Part shown: in pieces, positions 14,023 to 21,154 of the stretch
Position numbering within the stretch: position 1 is the first letter of the stretch
Layout of the letters: every line of letters starts with the position of its first letter
NCBI GenBank assembly: GCA_902762385.1
Contig: CACWNQ010000022.1
Coordinates: 1 to 33,851 of the forward strand
DNA length: 33,851 nucleotides
Direction of reading: 5' to 3'
Origin: an uncultured Bacteroidales bacterium
GTDB taxonomy: Bacteria; Bacteroidota; Bacteroidia; Bacteroidales; Muribaculaceae
Notes under the pieces: generated by a model
What the model was told of the DNA's origin: nothing
What the model saw: the letters and a program-made list of their open reading frames with translations, nothing else
Database searches by the model: none
Translations under genes and position numbers: made by a program

Positions 14023-14976
14023 ATGTTAGCTCTCGACAACAAGAAGAAGCTCAAGCGTGAGATAATCGCCTATGTGTTGCTCATTTTGGGTAGCGCATTG
14101 TTCGCAATTGGCGATGTAATGTTTGTAAACCCCTACCTGATGGCGCCTGGTGGCACTTATGGTCTGAGCAACGTGTTCAACACAGTGTGGCCTTGGAAGA
14201 TTTCTTATTATGCCATATGCATGGATGTGCCATTGCTCATCATTGGCACTTGGATTTTGGGACCAAAATTCGGTATCAAGACCATCATATCCACTGCCTT
14301 GATTTTCGTCTTCACTTTCATCCTTGAGAGCTGGTGGGGCTACAACCCCGTGCTCCACGATGGCGACATCGTTAGCCAGGCTACCAACTCGTCGATGGTT
14401 CCCATTCCACACAACGGTGGTTGGTTCTCACCCGACTATTTCCTCAACACAGTGGTTGCAGGCCTCATCTACGGCGTTGCCATTGGCTTGATATTCCGTT
14501 CTGGAGCCACTAGTGGCGGTAGCGACATCATCTCGATGATTCTGCACAAGTACACCAAGATTTCGCTTGGCACACTTGTGATGATAGTCGACGGCATTAT
14601 CACCCTGAGCACACTTGTTGCATTTGGCGACATTCGCTTGCCCATCTACTCGGTTATTGTCATCTTCATCGAAGGTAAGGTAATCGACCTCGTGGTCGAC
14701 GGTACGAAGAGCTACAAGACCATGTTCATAATCACCGACAATCCTGAACCAGTGCGCGATTTCATCATCAACAACCTGAAGCGTGGCGGCACCTGCATCA
14801 CTGGTAGCGGCCTCTATAAGGGCAACGAGCGCAAGATGGTGTATGTGACACTCGACCGTGCCGACATGATTAAGCTGCGCTCGGTGCTTTACCGCATCGA
14901 CCCCAAGGCGTTCGTCAACATCATGGAGAGCAGCGAAATCCTGGGCCAGGGCTTCCGTCGCCTGCCACAGGAATAA
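14023..14976 (+). CDS. YitT family membrane protein with DUF2179 domain
   Basis: A 317-residue protein with several hydrophobic membrane segments in the first 220 residues (for example the stretch from about 17 to 40 containing LILGSALFAIGDVMF). It has glycine-rich family motifs (APGGTYGLSNV, RSGATSGGSDII) and a soluble C-terminal DUF2179 domain (about 225-310, with GGTCITGSGLYKGNERKMVY). The biochemical role of YitT proteins is not firmly known. It is a monocistronic unit: it has its own promoter and structured leader, and a strong terminator at 15020-15057. Confidence 0.92.
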   Translation: MLALDNKKKLKREIIAYVLLILGSALFAIGDVMFVNPYLMAPGGTYGLSNVFNTVWPWKISYYAICMDVPLLIIGTWILGPKFGIKTIISTALIFVFTFILESWWGYNPVLHDGDIVSQATNSSMVPIPHNGGWFSPDYFLNTVVAGLIYGVAIGLIFRSGATSGGSDIISMILHKYTKISLGTLVMIVDGIITLSTLVAFGDIRLPIYSVIVIFIEGKVIDLVVDGTKSYKTMFIITDNPEPVRDFIINNLKRGGTCITGSGLYKGNERKMVYVTLDRADMIKLRSVLYRIDPKAFVNIMESSEILGQGFRRLPQE

Positions 14977-15019
14977 TAATAATATTCATTCAAGAAGCAG
15001 TTGCTTCATCACACAACAC

Positions 15020-15057
15020 AGCTGCCGCATCACACACAAGTGGTGCGGTAGTTTTTT
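15020..15057 (+). terminator. Rho-independent terminator after the YitT gene
   Basis: CTGCCGCATCAC pairs with GTGGTGCGGTAG (12 bp, two G-U pairs) around a 6-nt loop and is followed by six Ts. Confidence 0.85.
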
Positions 15058-15167
15058 ATACATTGCTTTAACTTTAATGATGTTAAAATTACACTGGATT
15101 TAACATTTATAACACAAAAACATTATTAATTAACGATGAATATTAGGTTATATAATTATCAAAATAA

Positions 15168-15175
15168 TAATTTTG
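15168..15175 (+). promoter_or_regulatory. Bacteroidetes -7 element of the bat operon
   Basis: TAATTTTG fits TAnnTTTG and lies 43 bp before ATG 15219, after the YitT terminator. No clear TTTG at the -33 position. It is the best candidate for the main promoter of moxR through batDE. Confidence 0.55.
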
Positions 15176-15218
15176 CACGTAGAAAAAAACTAACAACCAA
15201 CAAGACAAGAATGATATT

Positions 15219-16214
15219 ATGAATGATCAAGTAAACATTCGCGAATTGAACGAGATAATTGCCACAAAAAGCAATTTCGTCAACACCATTACACAGGGAA
15301 TGAACCAAACAATCGTGGGTCAGAAACACCTAATCGATTCTCTGTTGATTGCGCTTCTGGCCAACGGGCATGTGCTTCTTGAGGGCGTGCCAGGCCTTGC
15401 CAAGACCCTCGCCATCAAAACCTTGTCGCAGCTAATTGATGCAAAATACAGCCGCATACAGTTCACCCCCGACCTGCTGCCAGCCGATGTGATAGGCACC
15501 ATGGTCTACAGCATACAGAAGGAAAAGTTTGAGGTCAAGAAAGGCCCTATCTTCGCCAACTTCGTACTTGCCGATGAGATTAACCGTGCTCCAGCCAAGG
15601 TGCAGAGCGCTTTGCTCGAGGCCATGCAGGAACGTCAGGTAACAATTGGTGACAACACCTTTGCCCTCGACGAGCCCTTCCTTGTGATGGCAACCCAAAA
15701 CCCCATTGAGCAAGAGGGTACATATCCCTTGCCCGAGGCGCAAGTCGACCGCTTCTTGATGAAAGTAGTGATTGGCTATCCAAACCGCCAGGAGGAGAAA
15801 GACATCATCAGGATGAACATTGGTGCTTCGATGCCCGAGATTCGTCCCATGGTAACTCCTGCCGACATTGTCGACGTGCGCAACGTTGTGAAGCAAATCT
15901 ACATCGACGAGAAGATTGAGCGTTACATTGTCGACATCGTCTTCGCAACACGCTTCCCCGACGACTATGGCTTGCACGACCTTAAGAGTATAATTTCGTT
16001 TGGCTCATCGCCACGTGCATCTATCAGCATGGCACTTGCAGCAAGAGCCTACGCCTTCCTGCGCGGACGCGGCTATGTGATTCCCGAAGACGTGCGTGCC
16101 GTGTGTCACGACGTGATGCGCCATCGCTTGGGCTTGAGCTACGAGGCCGAGGCCAATAACATAAGCGCCGACGAGATTATAAGCAACATTGTCGACAAGA
16201 TTGCAGTACCATAG
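15219..16214 (+). CDS. moxR: MoxR-family AAA+ ATPase
   Basis: A 331-residue AAA+ ATPase of the MoxR/RavA group. Walker A is GVPGLAKT (residues 56-63), Walker B ends in ADE (118-120) followed by INRAPAKVQSALLEAMQER, and sensor and arginine regions follow (ATQNPIEQEGTYPLPEAQVDRF). MoxR proteins act as chaperone-like partners of von Willebrand A domain proteins; four vWA or vWA-like genes follow in the same direction, which fits the Bacteroides aerotolerance (bat) locus. It is separated from the next gene by 71 bp containing a TAGTTATTAGTTC-type spacer. Confidence 0.95.
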   Translation: MNDQVNIRELNEIIATKSNFVNTITQGMNQTIVGQKHLIDSLLIALLANGHVLLEGVPGLAKTLAIKTLSQLIDAKYSRIQFTPDLLPADVIGTMVYSIQKEKFEVKKGPIFANFVLADEINRAPAKVQSALLEAMQERQVTIGDNTFALDEPFLVMATQNPIEQEGTYPLPEAQVDRFLMKVVIGYPNRQEEKDIIRMNIGASMPEIRPMVTPADIVDVRNVVKQIYIDEKIERYIVDIVFATRFPDDYGLHDLKSIISFGSSPRASISMALAARAYAFLRGRGYVIPEDVRAVCHDVMRHRLGLSYEAEANNISADEIISNIVDKIAVP

Positions 16215-16285
16215 TAGTTCATAGTTATTAGTTCAAAGTTTTTAGATGGAACTATTACAACTCAGAAACTTTGCATTAAAAGTAG

Positions 16286-17155
16286 ATGGAACGAAGTGAA
16301 TTGCTTAAGAAGGTACGCAAGATTGAGATAAAGGCCAAGGGCCTGTCTCAAAACATCTTTGCAGGTGAATACCACACCGCTTTCAAGGGGCGTGGCATGA
16401 CCTTCAGCGAGGTGCGCGAGTACCAGTATGGCGACGACGTGCGCGACATCGACTGGAATGTAACCGCTCGCCAAAACCATCCATATGTCAAGGTGTATGA
16501 AGAAGAGCGTGAACTCACCGTTATGCTCGTAGTCGACGTGAGCGGCAGCAAGAACTTTGGCGCCGTGGGCGAGTCGAAGCAAGACGTGATGACCGAAATA
16601 GCCGCCACGCTCGCATTCTCGGCTATCGAGAACAACGACAAGGTGGGAGTGCTGCTCTTCAGCGACAAGATTGAGAAATTCATCCCGCCACAGAAGGGGC
16701 GCAAGCACATTCTGCGCGTCATCAGCGAATTGCTGAACTTCAAGGCCGAGAACCGGGGCACCAACCTCAACCTCGCCCTTGAGTACCTGACCAGTGGCAT
16801 CAAGAAGCGCTGCACGGCATTTCTCATCAGCGATTTCCTCGACTCACAAGACTACTATAAGAGCCTGTCGATTGCCAACCACAAGCACGACGTGATAGCT
16901 GTGCAGGTTTACGACAAGCGCGAAGCCCACCTTCCCAACGTGGGCCTCATCAAGGTCAAGGACTCTGAGCGTGACAACGAGCGCTGGATCGACACCAGCA
17001 GTCGTCGTGTGCGCCAGGCCTACGACCGATGGTGGTATGAGCGACAGCAAGCTATGAGCGACACCCTCACTCGCAGCAATGTCGACCTGGCTCAAGTAGC
17101 AACCGACGAGGACTTTGTGAAGGCGCTAATGGCACTTTTCAAGAAAAGAGGTTAG
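16286..17155 (+). CDS. DUF58 domain protein, bat operon
   Basis: A 289-residue cytosolic protein. The DUF58 signature GMTFSEVREYQYGDDVRDID (residues 37-56, then WNVTAR) is intact. It is followed by a vWA-like domain with MIDAS motif DVSGS (84-88). DUF58 proteins are regular partners of MoxR ATPases. Start ATG 16286 was chosen because it precedes the conserved N-terminal helix ERSELLKKVRKIEIKAKGL. It lies 28 bp upstream of the DUF4381-like gene and is clearly in the operon. Confidence 0.93.
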   Translation: MERSELLKKVRKIEIKAKGLSQNIFAGEYHTAFKGRGMTFSEVREYQYGDDVRDIDWNVTARQNHPYVKVYEEERELTVMLVVDVSGSKNFGAVGESKQDVMTEIAATLAFSAIENNDKVGVLLFSDKIEKFIPPQKGRKHILRVISELLNFKAENRGTNLNLALEYLTSGIKKRCTAFLISDFLDSQDYYKSLSIANHKHDVIAVQVYDKREAHLPNVGLIKVKDSERDNERWIDTSSRRVRQAYDRWWYERQQAMSDTLTRSNVDLAQVATDEDFVKALMALFKKRG

Positions 17156-17183
17156 AGCAACTAGATTAGGATTTTTAGAAAAA

Positions 17184-18149
17184 ATGAGGTTTAGACGATA
17201 TATAATAAACATGCTCTTGCTGCTGGCACCCCTCGCTATGAGTGCCGGTAAAACCACCATTACCGCCAAACTCGACTCGGCCAACGTGATGATGGGCAAG
17301 ACAACTACCCTGCACATCAACATCACTCAAGATAATGGAGTGAACGGACTACTCGTAACCCTGCTGCCCGACACGTTGAATGCCATGGTTGAGATTGCCG
17401 ACCGTGGAAAGGCCGACACTACCACCCTCAACGGCAACCGTATCGAGATAAAGCACGATGTCACTTTGCAGGCATTCGACCCAGGCACCTATCAATTGCC
17501 CCCTATTGCCTATGTGGTAGGCAAAGACACCATTAAGAGCAAACAGCTAACACTACAAGTCGACTCAATCAAAGTTGATCCTGAAGGGAAAATAAAAGAC
17601 TTCAAACCAATCGCTAAAGTACCCTTCAGGCTTCTTGACTTGATTCCCGACTTCATTAGCGAGTACTGGTGGGCATGGCTGCTCGGCATTGCACTCATAG
17701 CAGCTGCCATCATGGCCTATTTCAAGTGGTTCAAGAAGGGTATCAATCCATTGAAGCCCATCAAGAAGCGCTTGCCACCCTATGATGAGGCTATGCTGGC
17801 ACTTCAACAATTAAAGTCGAGCAATTTGTGGCAGAATGGTCAAGAAAAAGAATATTACACAAAACTCACCGACATCTTGCGTGTGTATATCGACCGCCGA
17901 TTCGGCATCAATGCCGTGGAAATGACGTCGTCGCAAATCATGGAGAAAATAAAGCAGAATGAGGAGGCACACATTGCTAACGACCAGCTCAACAGCGTAC
18001 TTGAGATTGCCGACTTTGTGAAGTTTGCCAATATGCATACCCTAGCCGACGATAACGAGATTGCATTCCAGCGTGCTATTAATTTCGTAGAGCAGACTAA
18101 ACCTGCCCCCGAACCCGATGACAATCAAGGAAAGGAGGCCAAGCCATGA
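17184..18149 (+). CDS. DUF4381-like membrane protein, bat operon
   Basis: A 321-residue protein with an N-terminal signal peptide (residues 1-20), a beta-rich periplasmic domain to about 145, one transmembrane segment near 157-180 (WWAWLLGIALIAAAIMAYF), and a cytosolic helical domain ending in a Pro/Glu-rich tail. The cytosolic part (YYTKLTDILRVYIDRRFGINA) resembles DUF4381 proteins of vWA operons and also the cytosolic part of BatD. Its stop codon overlaps the batA start (ATGA at 18146-18149), indicating translational coupling. Its exact role is unknown; it is inferred to be a membrane component of the Bat complex. Confidence 0.85.
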   Translation: MRFRRYIINMLLLLAPLAMSAGKTTITAKLDSANVMMGKTTTLHINITQDNGVNGLLVTLLPDTLNAMVEIADRGKADTTTLNGNRIEIKHDVTLQAFDPGTYQLPPIAYVVGKDTIKSKQLTLQVDSIKVDPEGKIKDFKPIAKVPFRLLDLIPDFISEYWWAWLLGIALIAAAIMAYFKWFKKGINPLKPIKKRLPPYDEAMLALQQLKSSNLWQNGQEKEYYTKLTDILRVYIDRRFGINAVEMTSSQIMEKIKQNEEAHIANDQLNSVLEIADFVKFANMHTLADDNEIAFQRAINFVEQTKPAPEPDDNQGKEAKP

Positions 18150-19144
18150 TTAACGATATGCACTTCATGCACCCTGGGCTGCTGTGGTTGTTGCTGCTCA
18201 TCATTCCACTCACAGTGTGGTATGTGCTCAAGCAGCGCAAGAGCGACCCCACATTGCGACTTCCCACCACACAAGCCTTCGATTCGATGCCACGCAGCTG
18301 GAAAGAGTGGATGCGACATGTGCTTTTTGCTCTCGAGATGCTAGCTCTTGCATGCATTATTATCATATTGAGCAGGCCTCAGTCGCCTAACAGTTGGTCA
18401 AAGACCGACATTGAAGGTACCGACATCATGCTTTCACTCGATGTGAGTAGCAGTATGCTCGCTAAGGACTTCAACCCCAATCGCCTAGAAGCTGCCAAAG
18501 ATGTGGCTACCAAGTTTGTGAGCAACCGCACTAGCGACAACATTGGTCTTGTGGTCTTTGCTGCCGAAGCCTTTACGCAAGTGCCTATGACCAACGACAT
18601 TGCCACACTCGTCAATCACATCGGTGAGCTACAGATTGGTATGCTTGAAGATGGTACGGCTGTGGGCGACGGACTCGCTACAGCTATCAATCGAATTAAA
18701 GACGGTAAAGCTAAGTCGAAGAGCATCATCCTACTCACCGACGGCAGTAACAACACTGGTGTAGTAGCACCAATAACTGCTGCACAAATTGCTGCCAAAT
18801 ATGGTATAAAGGTTTATGCCATAGGTGTGGGCACAATGGGCGAGGCTCTCTACCCCACCCTAACTATAGGAGGTCAAATCACCTACACACCCCAACAAGT
18901 GGAGATTGACGAAGAATCACTTCAAGAGATAGCAAAAACCACTGGCGGCAAGTATTTCCGTGCCACCAGCAAGAGCGTTCTCGACGACATTTTCGCCGAA
19001 ATCAACAAACTAGAGAAAACGCGCTTAGATGTGCAACGCCACAGCCACATGGACGACAATTACCAGCCTTGGGCATTGGCGCTACTGCTGTTGCTCACCC
19101 TATGCGCAATAATACGTTACACCGTGCTCAAGAGTATCCCTTAA
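18146..19144 (+). CDS. batA: BatA, vWA membrane protein
   Basis: A 332-residue protein: two N-terminal membrane segments (about 10-28 and 57-76), a vWA domain with intact MIDAS DVSSS (99-103), a later Thr in GTAVGDGL and Asp in LLTDGSNN, and one C-terminal membrane segment. It matches BatA of the Bacteroides aerotolerance operon, reported to affect survival under oxygen. The vWA domain would face the periplasm or cytosol depending on the orientation of the first helices. It starts within the stop codon of the preceding gene. Confidence 0.93.
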   Translation: MINDMHFMHPGLLWLLLLIIPLTVWYVLKQRKSDPTLRLPTTQAFDSMPRSWKEWMRHVLFALEMLALACIIIILSRPQSPNSWSKTDIEGTDIMLSLDVSSSMLAKDFNPNRLEAAKDVATKFVSNRTSDNIGLVVFAAEAFTQVPMTNDIATLVNHIGELQIGMLEDGTAVGDGLATAINRIKDGKAKSKSIILLTDGSNNTGVVAPITAAQIAAKYGIKVYAIGVGTMGEALYPTLTIGGQITYTPQQVEIDEESLQEIAKTTGGKYFRATSKSVLDDIFAEINKLEKTRLDVQRHSHMDDNYQPWALALLLLLTLCAIIRYTVLKSIP

Positions 19145-19172
19145 GGCACACCACATAATTAAATGCTATATC

Positions 19173-20222
19173 ATGTTTAGTTTTGCAAATCCCGAATTCC
19201 TTTATTTGCTGGTCCTGCTGCCAGCAATAGCAGGTCTTTACCTGCTTGAAAGGATGGCACGCAAGAAAAATATGGCAGCTTTCGGTCGAGAAGAACAGGT
19301 GCTAAATCTCATGCCCGACGTCTCAACCCGCAAGCCACTCATAAGACTCATTATCATTCTGTTGCTCCTCGCTATGGCCATCATAATCTTAGCACGCCCC
19401 AGAGCTGGAGCAGGCAAGAAAATGACTGGCGCCACCAATGGCATCGAGGTGGTAATTGCCATGGACGTTTCTAACTCAATGAACGCAAGCTGCACTAGCG
19501 ACCCTCAGGGAATGAGCCGCTTGCAGCGTTCAAAAATGATTATGGAAAAACTCATCGAGCGCCTGCGCAACGACAAGGTGGCGCTAGTGGTCTTTGCCGG
19601 TAGGTCCTACATGCAGATGCCCATGACCATCGATGGCCAGAGTGCCAAGATGTTTCTTAGTGGCATCAACACCTCGATGGTACCCCTTCAAGGCACAGCC
19701 ATAGGGTCGGCAATCGACATGTCGATGCAGGCATTCACTAAGGAGAGCAAAGCATCAAAGTCAATCATCCTCATTACCGATGCCGAAAATTTTGAGGACG
19801 ATGCTGTTGAGGCGGCAAAGAATGCCAGCAGCAACGACATCCAAGTCAACGTGATAGGCATAGGCACAACCGAGGGCGCTCCAATTCCCACCACCGACGG
19901 GGGATACATGGTCGACGACAACGGCCAAACCGTGCTTTCATGCCTCGACGAAGAGAAGGCACAACAAATTGCCAAGGCTGGCGACGGCACCTATGTTCAA
20001 GGAAGCGCCACCGACGCTGTCGAGGTTCTCGATGACACTCTCCAAAAACTTGCGAGCACTAATCTCTCACAAGTGACCTTCACTAAGAGCGATGAGCAAT
20101 TCCCTGTTTTTGCGTGGATTGCACTAGTACTGCTTATTGCCAACGTCCTTCTTCTTAACAGTAAGAATCCTTGGCTTGCAAAACATGATTTCTTCAAATT
20201 TAGAGAGAAAAAGCAACTATGA
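19173..20222 (+). CDS. batB: BatB, vWA membrane protein
   Basis: A 349-residue paralogue of batA with the same layout: two N-terminal membrane segments, vWA domain with MIDAS DVSNS (98-102), GTAIGSAIDMS and LITDAENFEDD, and one C-terminal membrane segment (about 305-325). It follows batA by 28 bp and overlaps batC by 4 bp (ATGA at 20219-20222), so the three genes are coupled. Confidence 0.93.
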   Translation: MFSFANPEFLYLLVLLPAIAGLYLLERMARKKNMAAFGREEQVLNLMPDVSTRKPLIRLIIILLLLAMAIIILARPRAGAGKKMTGATNGIEVVIAMDVSNSMNASCTSDPQGMSRLQRSKMIMEKLIERLRNDKVALVVFAGRSYMQMPMTIDGQSAKMFLSGINTSMVPLQGTAIGSAIDMSMQAFTKESKASKSIILITDAENFEDDAVEAAKNASSNDIQVNVIGIGTTEGAPIPTTDGGYMVDDNGQTVLSCLDEEKAQQIAKAGDGTYVQGSATDAVEVLDDTLQKLASTNLSQVTFTKSDEQFPVFAWIALVLLIANVLLLNSKNPWLAKHDFFKFREKKQL

Positions 20223-21112
20223 CTACTTCGTTAAAACTACTCATAAGCGTTATCGCCACAGCAGCGGCATTTTTGTCGCTAGCTGGATGCTCGGGCGAAA
20301 ACGAACCTGCACAACAAGACCCGTCGACAAAGGCCGAGCGCAACTTCATTCGCAACGGCAACAAGCTTTTTGAAGAAAAGAATTATGCCGAAGCCGAGGT
20401 CGAATTCAACAAGGCTCTTCAAGCCAATCCATCTTCGGCTGTGGCAGCCTATAACCTTGCCCTCACTCTTGCCATGCAGGCCGAGCCTAACGACTCGACA
20501 GGCATAATCCAGCACGCCGACTCTCTCTTCAACTTTGCTGCTTCAATAACAAAAGATAAGCAGCTCAAGGCCATGGCTCACTATAACATGGGCAATCTGG
20601 CCTACAACAGCAATCAATTTGACAAAGCAATCAACGACTACAAGAACGCCCTGCGCGCAATGCCTAGCGATGACGATGCTCGCTATAACCTGCGCATGGC
20701 TCAACTCAAGCAGCAAGAGCAACAGCAAAACCAGCAAAATCAGAATCAGAATCAGGACCAAAACCAAGATCAAAATCAAAATAAAGACCAGAACCAAGAT
20801 AAGAATAAAGACCAAAACAAGGATCAAAATCAACAGAATCAAGACAAAAATAAAGACCAGAACCAGAATCAACAAGATCAGCAAAATCAACAAAATCAAA
20901 ACCAGAACCAGAACCAACACCAACAGAATCAAGACCAGCAAAAGCAACAACAACAGCAACAACAAGCCAAAGCTGGCCAAATGGACGAGAGAAGCATGCA
21001 ACAAGTGCTGAAAGCCATGGAGAATAAGGAAAAAGAAACTCAGCAAAAGTTATATCAAATGGGAGAACGCCAGCGAGAATATGAGCGCCGCAACACTCAA
21101 AACAAGTGGTAA
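20219..21112 (+). CDS. batC: BatC, TPR lipoprotein with Gln/Asn-rich tract
   Basis: A 297-residue lipoprotein: signal with lipobox LAGC (Cys24), TPR repeats (about 40-160, for example AVAAYNLALTLAMQAEPN and AMAHYNMGNLAYNSNQFDKA), then a highly repetitive Gln/Asn/Asp/Lys tract (about 163-250). The tract is built from NQNQDQ and DKNKDQ units. It ends in a charged helix (MDERSMQQVLKAMENKEKE). BatC TPR proteins are part of Bat complexes. The tract is a likely length-variable, disordered linker. Confidence 0.9.
   Translation: MTTSLKLLISVIATAAAFLSLAGCSGENEPAQQDPSTKAERNFIRNGNKLFEEKNYAEAEVEFNKALQANPSSAVAAYNLALTLAMQAEPNDSTGIIQHADSLFNFAASITKDKQLKAMAHYNMGNLAYNSNQFDKAINDYKNALRAMPSDDDARYNLRMAQLKQQEQQQNQQNQNQNQDQNQDQNQNKDQNQDKNKDQNKDQNQQNQDKNKDQNQNQQDQQNQQNQNQNQNQHQQNQDQQKQQQQQQQAKAGQMDERSMQQVLKAMENKEKETQQKLYQMGERQREYERRNTQNKW
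20702..20970 (+). repeat. CAR/AAY-rich degenerate tandem repeat inside batC
   Basis: About 270 bp of imperfect AAYCARAAYCAR and GAYAARAAYAAR units encode the Gln/Asn/Asp/Lys tract of BatC. Length change by slippage is expected to keep frame because units are multiples of three. Confidence 0.7.
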
Positions 21113-21131
21113 ATTCTCACACACAACATTT

Positions 21132-21139
21132 TAATTTTG
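21132..21139 (+). promoter_or_regulatory. Possible internal promoter before batDE
   Basis: TAATTTTG in the 42-bp gap between batC and batDE fits TAnnTTTG and lies 16 bp from the ATG at 21155. No TTTG at the -33 position was found, so it may be chance. Confidence 0.3.
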
Positions 21140-21154
21140 CACACAAAATAACTC

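Noticed and set aside
20543-21046. 167-codon minus-strand frame rich in Leu, Ile and Val
   Set aside because: It is the antisense of the Gln/Asn tract of batC; the hydrophobic repeats arise from complementing CAR and AAY codons.
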